Positions 37,253-45,998 of a stretch of 64,000 bases of DNA are shown here, piece by piece. The first letter of the stretch is position 1. Each line of letters begins with the position of its first letter. The DNA is from RI-153 sp963721725 (GTDB taxonomy: Bacteria > Chloroflexota > Anaerolineae > Caldilineales > Caldilineaceae): NCBI GenBank assembly GCA_963721725.1, contig CAVRLX010000030.1:35192-99191 (forward strand), read 5' to 3'. The notes under the pieces are model-generated. The model did not search any database, was not told where the DNA came from, and worked only from the letters and a program-made list of their open reading frames with translations. The translations under genes and the position numbers were made by a program.

Positions 37253-37720
37253 CTACTTGTTCTCGAGATCTTCGATCAGTGCCTTCATCTCGGCAATCTC
37301 TCTGCGCTGCGCTTCGATAATCTGATCGGCCAGTTCGCGAACGCGTGGATCGGAAATATGGGCGCGTTCACTGGTCAAAATCGCAATCGAATGGTGTGGG
37401 ATCATCGCCCTCATCCACGACACATCTTCGACGGTGGACTGGCTGCGCACCAACCAGAGCGCCACTACAAAGACAGCGATACTGCCAGCAAAGATAGCAA
37501 AGTTGGCTTTTCGATTGGTGTACATGTTGCGCATAAAAGCCAGCATGATCACGGCCATTGTCGCCCCCATGAGGAAAGCCATGTATAGGCGTGTCTCACT
37601 GAAATAAACATGGCTGAGCTGATAGGTGTTCAAGTACATCAGCCCGAGCATGACAAGCGTGGATGTAGCGATCATGGCTCCAAATTTGGCATAGTTGTTT
37701 TTCACGAGAATTTCTCCCAC
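37253..37720 (-). CDS. DUF305 family membrane protein
   Basis: 155 residues. Three hydrophobic segments (about 12-30, 43-62, 73-92) precede the DUF305 motif 'VSWMRAMIPHHSIAILTSER' and a helical tail 'ELADQIIEAQRREIAEM'. The His-His pair of DUF305 proteins is in place. Members are often linked to copper or metal stress, but the function is not established. It is convergent with qor, 14 bases apart, with no clear terminator between. Confidence 0.85.
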   Translation of the reverse strand: MGEILVKNNYAKFGAMIATSTLVMLGLMYLNTYQLSHVYFSETRLYMAFLMGATMAVIMLAFMRNMYTNRKANFAIFAGSIAVFVVALWLVRSQSTVEDVSWMRAMIPHHSIAILTSERAHISDPRVRELADQIIEAQRREIAEMKALIEDLENK

Positions 37721-37848
37721 GCTGGTTGGGGTTCTGGTTGCTTCAAGCCGATAAAGTCACCTTAAGCAGCGCTGTGCCTACGATCCATGTATCGAGATAG
37801 AGTATGGGGAAGAAACCGAGGCACAAATGGGCATGACGCGGAGAGAAG

Positions 37849-38487
37849 TTACCGGCCCAGCCCGTGGCGGATGCCCAGAATAGCCGCCTGGGTACGGTCG
37901 CTGACCTCCAGTTTTAAGAAAATCGCGCTAATGTGGTTGCGGACGGTGCCTTCGGAAAGGTGAAGCAGGGCGGCAATGCTGGCGTTGTTCATGCCCTGGG
38001 CCAACCGTTGCAGCACTTGAAGCTCGCGTTCGGTGAGTGTCTCTTGGAGCCAGGTCGACGATTGTGCAGGCTGGCTGACTACTTTGTCCAACAGTTTGCC
38101 AGCCACGGCGGGATCAACATAGGTTTGACCTGTGACTGTGCCCCGCACGGCGCGCACAACTTGCTCACGTGGTGTATCCTTGAGCAGATAGCCAGCGGCC
38201 CCGGCGCGCAACGCATCAAAGAGCCATTCATCATCGTCATAGGTGGTGAGCACCAATACTTTTATGTTGGGTTGCGCGCTACAAATGCGGCGGGTAGCTT
38301 CAATGCCGTTCATGCCCGGCATTTTGAGATCCATCAAGACCAGATCCGGCTGATGCTTTTGCACCAATTCCAACGCTTCGCTGCCCTCGCGCGCCTTCCC
38401 CACCACGTCAATATCTTTTTCCAGTTTGAGCAACATTTCCAGTCCATCGCGCACAATGGCTTGATCGTCGCAAACGATAACACGCAT
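37849..38487 (-). CDS. NarL/LuxR-family response regulator
   Basis: 212 residues from the ATG at 38487 ('MRVIVCDDQAIVRDGLEML'); the frame opens 17 codons upstream but the family starts here. Receiver domain with acidic pair 'DD', phospho-acceptor Asp in 'DLVLMDLKMPGMNG', Thr in 'LVLTTYDDDEW' and Lys in 'GYLLKDTPRE'. The LuxR-type helix-turn-helix ('LTERELQVLQRLAQGMNNAS', 'LSEGTVRNHISAIF') binds DNA. It starts 5 bases after the end of the histidine kinase gene, so they are a cognate pair. Targets unknown; the neighbouring giant protein gene is a candidate only by position. Confidence 0.93.
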   Translation of the reverse strand: MRVIVCDDQAIVRDGLEMLLKLEKDIDVVGKAREGSEALELVQKHQPDLVLMDLKMPGMNGIEATRRICSAQPNIKVLVLTTYDDDEWLFDALRAGAAGYLLKDTPREQVVRAVRGTVTGQTYVDPAVAGKLLDKVVSQPAQSSTWLQETLTERELQVLQRLAQGMNNASIAALLHLSEGTVRNHISAIFLKLEVSDRTQAAILGIRHGLGR

Positions 38488-38492
38488 AGACT

Positions 38493-39731
38493 CTACTCCA
38501 AGGGTAGGGTGAAGAGAAGGGTAGTTCCCACACCGCAAACGCTATCCAGCGTAATGCGTCCGCCCAGCAAACTCGCCCGCTCATATATGCCCACAATGCC
38601 AAAATGGCCGGGGCGCACGGCTTGGTCTGTCTCCATGCCACTCCCGTCATCCTGCACCCGCAACACCAAAGCCTGGTCTAGCCTCGTCAACTGAACCGTG
38701 AGGGTGCGGGCGTTGGCATGGTAGACCACATTGCTGATCGCTTCTTGAGCCACCCGATAGAGACTCTGTTCCACACTGTTGGAGAGCGCAGGCAGAGAGT
38801 CGTCCAGGGTGAGCGACAGGGTCAGATCGGCTCGCTGGGCGGCAGATTCGGCCAGCATACGCAACGAAAACAAAAGCCCTAGATCCTCCAACGGAGCGGC
38901 CCGCAACGATTTCAACGCCCGACGCGTCTCCTGTAGCCCAGAGCGCACGGTCTCTAATGATTGATCAAGCACGCGGCGCGCACTTGTCGGGTCCACGTCC
39001 CAATACGCTTTCACCGCCTCCAACTGCACGGACATGCCGCTGAGGCTGTGGGCCAGGGTATCGTGCAGTTCGCGGGCCATGCGGTTGCGTTCACGGCTGA
39101 TGGTTAACTGCTCTAGTTGGGTGGCAAGTTCTACAAGTTGTTGATTGGCGGATTCCAGCGCAAGCTGTTGCCGCACCATCTGACGGATCAATTGATTGGT
39201 GAGATAGCCAATTCCGAAGAAAACTGCTCCCCGCACCAAGATCATAGTGACGAGCGCTCGCTCCAGGCCCGCGGGGGCAGAGAGGAGATTGCCCAGCAGA
39301 TCAAAGATCGTAATCCAAAGCACCATCACCAGCACGTGCCATTCTCGCCAGAACCAAGCCGTGATCAACACAGGCAGCAACAGCAAAGGGAGATGGCGTA
39401 GCACAACGCTGCCCGAAACCAAAGATCCCCAGGGCTGCCAGGGTAGCGCCTTTCCGAAGAGCGATTCTATGCCAATCGGCAAAAGCGCCAAAATGCCGAG
39501 ACAGAGAACCGGATACAAAGAGCCAAGACAGCGCTGCCAAACCGGGAGATAGGCCAATAGCAGCAACAAGAGTGCACAAATAGTGTAGACCAGATAGTAA
39601 GTGATGGGCAGAGGGCGCTGTAGAATAACAAACCGATCAATCAGGCCAAGCAGCAAAAAGTAGCCAACCCAGATCAGGGTCACCAAGCGAAAGATGGGCA
39701 AAAATTGACGGAAATAGCCAGGGGTTTGCAT
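38493..39731 (-). CDS. Sensor histidine kinase, NarX/DesK-like (HisKA_3)
   Basis: 412 residues from the ATG at 39731 ('MQTPGYFRQFLPIFRLVTLI'); an upstream extension of 32 codons in the same frame looks non-coding. The N-terminal half has about six hydrophobic segments and no large sensor domain, so it may sense the membrane. A coiled coil leads to the HisKA_3 box 'ISRERNRMARELHDTLAHSL' with the phospho-acceptor His, then the ATPase part ('VEQSLYRVAQEAISNVVYHA', 'VQDDGSGM', 'GHFGIVGIYERASLLGG'). It is followed 5 bases later by its response regulator. Confidence 0.92.
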   Translation of the reverse strand: MQTPGYFRQFLPIFRLVTLIWVGYFLLLGLIDRFVILQRPLPITYYLVYTICALLLLLLAYLPVWQRCLGSLYPVLCLGILALLPIGIESLFGKALPWQPWGSLVSGSVVLRHLPLLLLPVLITAWFWREWHVLVMVLWITIFDLLGNLLSAPAGLERALVTMILVRGAVFFGIGYLTNQLIRQMVRQQLALESANQQLVELATQLEQLTISRERNRMARELHDTLAHSLSGMSVQLEAVKAYWDVDPTSARRVLDQSLETVRSGLQETRRALKSLRAAPLEDLGLLFSLRMLAESAAQRADLTLSLTLDDSLPALSNSVEQSLYRVAQEAISNVVYHANARTLTVQLTRLDQALVLRVQDDGSGMETDQAVRPGHFGIVGIYERASLLGGRITLDSVCGVGTTLLFTLPLE

Positions 39732-39767
39732 ATCCCTACTATAGCATAAACCAACCGCGCCGCGTTC

Positions 39768-39812
39768 CCTGAACTTCGTCAGGAGTTGCCCCGGAATCTG
39801 ACGAAGTTCAGG
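39768..39812. repeat. 14-base perfect inverted repeat upstream of the kinase gene
   Basis: CCTGAACTTCGTCA (39768-39781) and TGACGAAGTTCAGG (39799-39812) around a 17-base loop, 37 bases upstream of the kinase start. It may be an operator for the two-component pair, or a mobile palindrome. Confidence 0.65.
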
Positions 39813-39919
39813 CAAAAACCGTGACAAATGTCATGGAGAGCGCTTGAAGGGATGGCAAGAGACACTTCCGCACCCACCGCGTACCCGATAGACTGTGGGT
39901 AAACAAGAAGTAGCTATAC

Positions 39920-39986
39920 AGGTGCGACGCACTCGCCCAAAATAGATTGGGTGTGAAAATACTGTGTGGCGAGTGCGTCGCACCCT
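39920..39986. repeat. Dispersed palindromic repeat, copy 3
   Basis: AGGTGCGACGCACTCGCC (39920-39937) and GGCGAGTGCGTCGCACCCT (39968-39986). Loop GATTGGGTGTGAAAATACTG matches copy 2. Outer flanks TATACAGG and GTATAGGTACA. It lies between the kinase and the giant gene, 67 bases before the giant gene start. Confidence 0.8.
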
Positions 39987-40052
39987 AGAGATGTATAGGT
40001 ACAACAAGGGAAGATTTATATTGGATTTGTCTCTGCGGTTGAAGGGAATTTC

Positions 40053-43000
40053 ATGAACAGGCAGATTCATCGACAGCGTAGGATCTTCGGAGCCATTCTG
40101 CTTGGGTTGCTCAGCTTGGTGGTCTGGTCACAGGTGCGCAGCGCCGCGCCCGCCAGCGAACAGTTGCACGCGGCCTGGCGGCGCGCCAGTACCCTCGGGC
40201 AAGTTACCTATCGCACGGTGACGGTACAGACCATCACCCCCACCGAGCGGCTGGAAAACGTGGGCCGCCGCGCCCACACGCAGCGCATGGAGATCAGCGG
40301 CACGCTGGATCGGCCTGGCACGGCGGCGACGTTACACCTGCGCAATGGCGCGCCCGGCGCGCAGCAGGTGATCGACCTCAAACTGGAGGACGGGCAAGCC
40401 TTTGGCCGCACCGGTGAAGGGAGCGACTGGCAGCAGATCGAGGGGTTGACCGATCTTTTTGCGCCCGGCGGCGATCCGCTGGGCTTTCTCTCGGCGGCCA
40501 CCAACATCCGCACAGTTGATGGGCAGACGCCGGATCTCCTCTTTGATGGTCTACTGCCCACCGCCTATACCGCCGATATCAGCCGCTATGCCTTCGATCT
40601 CGACGGCCCCGACTATGCCGTTTTTATGCGCGATCAGACCGAAGCCAGCCTGCGCCAGCGCGGCGAGTTGCCATCCAACCTGCACCTGGACCTCAGCCAG
40701 ATCTATGTCACCATGCAAGGCCAGGGCGAGATCTGGCTGGGCGCGGATGGTCTGCCCGTGCGCCAGAGCGTGCGCCTCACCTTTCCGCCCAAGCCGGGAG
40801 ATGCCGAGTGGGTGACGGCGGAGATTACCACAGAGTTTAGCGAATGGGGAGAAGAGAGTGGCGATTGGGGAGTGGCGATTGGGGAGTGGCGATTGGGAAC
40901 GGGTGTATCGTCGTCGCTGCGCCTGATCACCGCCCACGCCGAACAGCTTAGCCTGAGCCTGGGCGCGCTCCTTCTTTTGACTGGGATGATTGCCCTCAGT
41001 TTTACAGTTCGGCGCTCCCGCTATTTTTATGCCAGCGTCATGCTCGCCGTCATCGTCTCCATGCTGGGCAGCCCGCTGGTGCAGGCGGCGCAGACCGTGG
41101 CCTTCCTCGACGGGCAGACAGCTAAATCACCCGTGGGCAGCGGCGATCCGCAATCTGCACCACGCACTACGCAATCTGTCAATCTTCAAGCGCAAATCGT
41201 CAATCTTCAAGCTTCCTCCGCCGCCTGTACCGACGCCACCCAGACCGACAGCGACGGCGACGGGTTGGACGACGATGTGGAGTGTAAAAAGCTGGGAACC
41301 TATCCCGACGACGTGGACAGCGACGGCGACGGCATCAGCGACGGGGCCGAGGTGGCGGGCTATCCCCTGGGCAACCCAAGTTGGTTCCTCAACCCGCGCA
41401 ACCCAGACAGCAACGGCGACACTCTCTTGGATGGCATCGAGTGCCCTGGGCTGGCAGACGTGAGCTACCAAAGCATGACCCCTAGCTTTGTCTATCGCAC
41501 CTGCGTTGATACCGACAGCGACGGCGTGGCCGATGGGTGGGATTATGACAACGACGGTGACGGCGTGCCCGACAGCGTGGACGCCTCGCCCTTTGCCTCC
41601 TTTGGCGATCTGACCGCTGGCCTCACCGATCACCAGCTTGATTTTAACCTCACCTTGACTGATACCAGTTCGTCCCACATTGTCTATGCGGATTTTGAGC
41701 TGCGCCCAGTCGATGACACCCACCTCGGCTACACCAACAACGTCCTCGATTGGCCGGGCAATGACACCGAGGGTCAGATCCAGCGCATTGACAACAGCAC
41801 CTTTGAGGATCTCGGCTACAGCGGCACGAAAATGTCCAACGGCGATTTGATGTTGACGCCGCTGTTGGAAATTGAAGTGAGTTACGACGCCACGAATCCG
41901 GCGGCGGGGCTGCCGATCACCGGCACGCTTTCCAATACCAGCGCCGATATTCCCAATTATGCCAGCCTCGATTGGTTGGACACAGCCACGTTAGAGGACT
42001 ACGGCGTCACCGTCAACCAGGGCGAGGACGATCAGCGCCTCCTGCTTTGGATACCCCTCACCCTGCTCAACGACGACGTGGGCGATCTGCCCGTGGCGTG
42101 GCAGGGGCGTATGGTCTACTTTCCCCAGGGCGACGATCTGGGCGCGGATCAAACTGTGCGCCTGCTCTGGATCGTCAACGCCATTGTGGACGAGTGCGAC
42201 ACATCCGGCATGGGCAACGATGACGAGTATGATGTTTGGTGCGCCACCAGCAGCGATCATTGGACCCGCAGCACCTCCATCGTGCAGACCTATTACGAAG
42301 ATTTCTACGTCAGCGGCCTCACCGTGACCGAGGACCACGGTGGCGCGTTGAGCCTGGTGGCACAGAAGCCGGGCGTGGGCGATGCCGGGTACGACGAAGC
42401 GCTGTGGCACGCCGCCGATGCTCTGCAACAAAGCTTTTTGATCGGCCAGCGCAACGCCGATAACAGCCGCTTCGGGGCCGATGATCTGGAGAATTACCTG
42501 CCGGGCAGCGATCTCGCCATCGAGCGCATACCCGTGGAGAGCGAGGGCGATCTGGCCTCGGTGGCAACGGTCACCTCAACGCTAGTGCTCAACAGCGTGT
42601 ACGGCGCATCTGCCAGCGTGGGCGACATGGCGAATCTGCTCTTTGTGGGCGAATTGTCGAGCCGGTCGGTGGCGCTGGGCGATGATGCCGTCAGCGCCAG
42701 CGGCACGCAGATCCATGCCAGCCTGACCAGCGCCACGCTGGACACCGTGGGCACGCTGCGCTGGTCGCCCTATGTCTACGAAGGCGCGGCGGTGTGGGAC
42801 GAGGCGGACCCCGAACGCTATCTGGAGAGTCTCAAAGCCGATCTCTCTGCGGCGCTGACCCCGGCCCAGGTGAGCGTGGCGCTGGGCGGCGAGAGCGCCA
42901 CCGACACAGCGAAAGCAGGCGACGCCATTGTCAACCTGGGCTGGAGCTACTACGTTACGCTCTATTTGGGGGCGACGACGCTGATTGATATAAACGGCAC

Positions 43001-45998
43001 ACCCGCCAGCAGCGCCAGCGTGGAGAGCAGCAGGTTCGCCTATGCGCCCCTGAGCGACAACGAGGCCATCGCCACGATTGCGGCGCGCCTGTTGGAGGAT
43101 ATCCGCGCCTTCTATGCCGCCAACTCGTACACCCTCACCAGCAGCAGCGGGCAGACAATCACCGTGGGCGGCACGGCCTGGACTGATCTTGCCAGCAGTC
43201 TGGCCGCCATTGCCGATGCCCTGGGCGACGCCATCAACGACATTAGCTCTTCTGCATCCGAAGCCTTGGCAATTCTGGACAATTACTACAAAGTGGCGGA
43301 TACCGACACGTCGGATCTCACCGCCGCCGTCACCATCTCGCTGATCCACAGCAGCCTGAGCAGCCCATTGGGCATTGTACTGGGCGTGGGCAAGGTTGCC
43401 TGGGGCATCTTCTCGGCGGTGTGGGGCTATGGCGTGATGAAGAACGTGTTGGCCTTCAAAGCCTATGTCGATGCCTTGAAGACGCAAACCGGCCTTGTCA
43501 GCAAGGCCAAGCTGGCCTGGAATAGCATTGAACTATGGGCCATCGTCGGCCTGGTATTGGCTGTGGGCATTGCGCTCTACACCTACTTTTCCAACGACTA
43601 TGACAACGCTCTGGAACGCTCCAACGCCGATGCCTTTCTGGCCGCCCAGATTATTTATGCCGTGATCATCGCCGCCATTACGTTGATCCCAGGCGTAGGC
43701 TTTTTGATCACAGGACTGATCTCGATTATTGACGGTATTATGATTGCCGTCTGCTCGGCCACAGAATCCGATGCCACCACCGAAACCAATCAATGGTGGT
43801 GCGGTGGCATCTCCCAAGCCATCACACTGGCGATCTATTACGCCATCCACGACTACACGCCGCTGGCGAAACTGGACAAGCAAGGCCGCGTGGATGTGGT
43901 AATGCAGACCCCCACCTATGCGCAGCACATGACCGATGGCGGGTACATTGTGGGCAATGCCGTGGTCATGGGGGCGACCATTACCAGCACCCTCTATCTG
44001 AACAAGCCCACCTCGTGGATGGGCTACCTCTACCCTTATCAACTCAGCGATAGCAACCTGCGCCAATCGACCTTTGCCTATCGATTCCAGACAGACAAAT
44101 CCAACGTCAGTGTGGATCTGAACGACACCGATTGGACCGCCACCCCAGGGCGCAACACCGACACCACCTTTCCGCAAGACGAACGTTTCTATGCCGCGCA
44201 GCCCCTCTCCAACACCTTTACGCTACGCGAAGCTGCCGTTAATCTGGAGCTACCACTCTACTTTTCCGAAGGCTTCAACATGAACGCCCAGGAATGCTGG
44301 GCCGTCTACTATCCCATTCCGCCCTTTGCCGCGCCCATCTGTTACCTGGAAGAATACAAGGCGACCACACATCAGGATCTGGGCAGCGATTTCGTGTTTG
44401 ATGTGCTGCCGAGCACAGTGGGCGAGTTTATGGCGCTGGCCGAAACCAATAACCAGAGCTATCGCCTGGGCTGGGACGATGAGTTCCCGACGCAGATCGA
44501 CGCCGACGGCGACGGGCTGCGCAGCAAAGCCAAAGGCGGCGTTGATCCCAATGACAGCCGCTATGACACGGATCTGGACGGCCTGAGCGACTATTGGGAG
44601 TATGCCAACGGCTATGATCCCGAGGACAGCGATCCGGATCTTGATGGTCTCACCGACTATTGGGAAGCGATCTATGCGACCAATCCTTTCCAGGCCGACA
44701 GCGACGGCGACGGTCTGGGCGACGCCCAAGAAATGTTGCATCCCAACAGGCGCTATCCCTTCAAGAACAGCGTTTACACCGATCAGACGCCGCCGTTCTA
44801 TGCCGCCAGCCAAGCGGCATGGATGGGCGGCTGGGATGTTGTCTACGAGTGGCAGAGCGGCCAGCCGCTTTCCATCTGGGTCAGCGCCGATCCCAACGAC
44901 CCGGACAGTGACGACGACACGATTCTGGACAGCCGCGAGCAGATCTATGGCTATCATCCCTGGGTGCCGGGGACCACGAATTTGCTCTCCATGCGCTCTT
45001 CGCTGCAAACCGCCAGCAATGCGCTGCCCTACGTGGCCGCCGGTGGCACGATCACTTACACCGCTGTGATTACCAACGAATTGGAGAACCGCTACGCCAC
45101 CGGGCTGCTTCAGGCCGAGTTCCCCACAGATGCCGTCCAGAAAACCCAAGTCATCGACACTATCAGCCCGCTGGAAACGGTCTCCATGAACGGCACGCTA
45201 ACCGTGGACCTGAGCAGCCGCGGGACCACCAGCATGACCGTGCGCGCCGGTGTGGAATTCGAGAGCGCCACTAGCCGTATCATCTGGCTGCGCATGAACG
45301 AAGAAGCAGGGGCCACCACTTTTAGCGACAGCACCTTCCGCGATCATCACGCCACCTGTAGCGGCAGTGCCTGCCCCGTTGCCAACGGCAGCTACCTCAC
45401 TTTTACCAGCGGCGACCTTCTCACCCTGCCCGACGACGACGACTTCGATTCCGCTGGCTTTAGCGTGGGCGGCTGGGTGAAGTCGTCGTCGATGGGGTCC
45501 ACCAGCACGATTTTCAACGACGCCAACGACCTGCGTCTCTGGATCAGCAGCAGCGCCGTGCGCGTCACCCACGATGGAACCAATGTCACGGTTTCCGGGG
45601 CGAATTTAGCGGCCAACACATGGGCGCATGTCATGGTCACCTATGACGCCGCGTCACAGGTGGGCACGATCTACATTGACGGCGAGGCCAAGCAAACCTA
45701 CGCCGCCAGCCCCATCAGCCGCGACGACAACGGCATCACCCTGGCCGGCGTCTTTGGCGGCACGCTTTATCTCGACGAAATCGAGGTCTATAATCTGGCC
45801 CTTAGCGCCACCGAAGTCCAAACTCTGGTCAATGCCGACCCAATCTTTCAGGCTGCTTTTGCCAGCAACGGCTCCAAAGATACCTCGGCCTGGGGCAACA
45901 GCCTCAGTTGTAGCGGCGACAGTTGCCCGGATGTTGACGACGACGACGGGCGCGCCAGCTTTGATCAGACCCAATACCTGAGCGGCGTCGGGCGATAG
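40053..45998 (+). CDS. Giant modular surface protein, segment 1 (N-terminus, TSP3, hydrophobic domain, LamG)
   Basis: 1,981 codons to a stop caused by one extra G at 45990-45992. Ribosome binding site AAGGGA precedes the ATG. A signal or anchor segment lies at residues 10-30 ('IFGAILLGLLSLVVWSQVRS'). Two more hydrophobic segments are at about 298-345. Calcium-binding TSP3-type repeats occur at about 398-430 ('TDSDGDGLDDD', 'DSDGDGISDGAE'), 486-513 and 1483-1563. A strongly hydrophobic domain at about 1091-1243 has four or five possible spans. A LamG/concanavalin-like domain is at about 1746-1925 ('FSVGGWVKSSS', 'WAHVMVTYDAASQVGTIYID'). The next frame continues the LamG series without a gap, so this is the start of one giant gene reaching 63362. 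Likely adhesin or stalk protein; function is inference. Confidence 0.85.
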   Translation: MNRQIHRQRRIFGAILLGLLSLVVWSQVRSAAPASEQLHAAWRRASTLGQVTYRTVTVQTITPTERLENVGRRAHTQRMEISGTLDRPGTAATLHLRNGAPGAQQVIDLKLEDGQAFGRTGEGSDWQQIEGLTDLFAPGGDPLGFLSAATNIRTVDGQTPDLLFDGLLPTAYTADISRYAFDLDGPDYAVFMRDQTEASLRQRGELPSNLHLDLSQIYVTMQGQGEIWLGADGLPVRQSVRLTFPPKPGDAEWVTAEITTEFSEWGEESGDWGVAIGEWRLGTGVSSSLRLITAHAEQLSLSLGALLLLTGMIALSFTVRRSRYFYASVMLAVIVSMLGSPLVQAAQTVAFLDGQTAKSPVGSGDPQSAPRTTQSVNLQAQIVNLQASSAACTDATQTDSDGDGLDDDVECKKLGTYPDDVDSDGDGISDGAEVAGYPLGNPSWFLNPRNPDSNGDTLLDGIECPGLADVSYQSMTPSFVYRTCVDTDSDGVADGWDYDNDGDGVPDSVDASPFASFGDLTAGLTDHQLDFNLTLTDTSSSHIVYADFELRPVDDTHLGYTNNVLDWPGNDTEGQIQRIDNSTFEDLGYSGTKMSNGDLMLTPLLEIEVSYDATNPAAGLPITGTLSNTSADIPNYASLDWLDTATLEDYGVTVNQGEDDQRLLLWIPLTLLNDDVGDLPVAWQGRMVYFPQGDDLGADQTVRLLWIVNAIVDECDTSGMGNDDEYDVWCATSSDHWTRSTSIVQTYYEDFYVSGLTVTEDHGGALSLVAQKPGVGDAGYDEALWHAADALQQSFLIGQRNADNSRFGADDLENYLPGSDLAIERIPVESEGDLASVATVTSTLVLNSVYGASASVGDMANLLFVGELSSRSVALGDDAVSASGTQIHASLTSATLDTVGTLRWSPYVYEGAAVWDEADPERYLESLKADLSAALTPAQVSVALGGESATDTAKAGDAIVNLGWSYYVTLYLGATTLIDINGTPASSASVESSRFAYAPLSDNEAIATIAARLLEDIRAFYAANSYTLTSSSGQTITVGGTAWTDLASSLAAIADALGDAINDISSSASEALAILDNYYKVADTDTSDLTAAVTISLIHSSLSSPLGIVLGVGKVAWGIFSAVWGYGVMKNVLAFKAYVDALKTQTGLVSKAKLAWNSIELWAIVGLVLAVGIALYTYFSNDYDNALERSNADAFLAAQIIYAVIIAAITLIPGVGFLITGLISIIDGIMIAVCSATESDATTETNQWWCGGISQAITLAIYYAIHDYTPLAKLDKQGRVDVVMQTPTYAQHMTDGGYIVGNAVVMGATITSTLYLNKPTSWMGYLYPYQLSDSNLRQSTFAYRFQTDKSNVSVDLNDTDWTATPGRNTDTTFPQDERFYAAQPLSNTFTLREAAVNLELPLYFSEGFNMNAQECWAVYYPIPPFAAPICYLEEYKATTHQDLGSDFVFDVLPSTVGEFMALAETNNQSYRLGWDDEFPTQIDADGDGLRSKAKGGVDPNDSRYDTDLDGLSDYWEYANGYDPEDSDPDLDGLTDYWEAIYATNPFQADSDGDGLGDAQEMLHPNRRYPFKNSVYTDQTPPFYAASQAAWMGGWDVVYEWQSGQPLSIWVSADPNDPDSDDDTILDSREQIYGYHPWVPGTTNLLSMRSSLQTASNALPYVAAGGTITYTAVITNELENRYATGLLQAEFPTDAVQKTQVIDTISPLETVSMNGTLTVDLSSRGTTSMTVRAGVEFESATSRIIWLRMNEEAGATTFSDSTFRDHHATCSGSACPVANGSYLTFTSGDLLTLPDDDDFDSAGFSVGGWVKSSSMGSTSTIFNDANDLRLWISSSAVRVTHDGTNVTVSGANLAANTWAHVMVTYDAASQVGTIYIDGEAKQTYAASPISRDDNGITLAGVFGGTLYLDEIEVYNLALSATEVQTLVNADPIFQAAFASNGSKDTSAWGNSLSCSGDSCPDVDDDDGRASFDQTQYLSGVGR

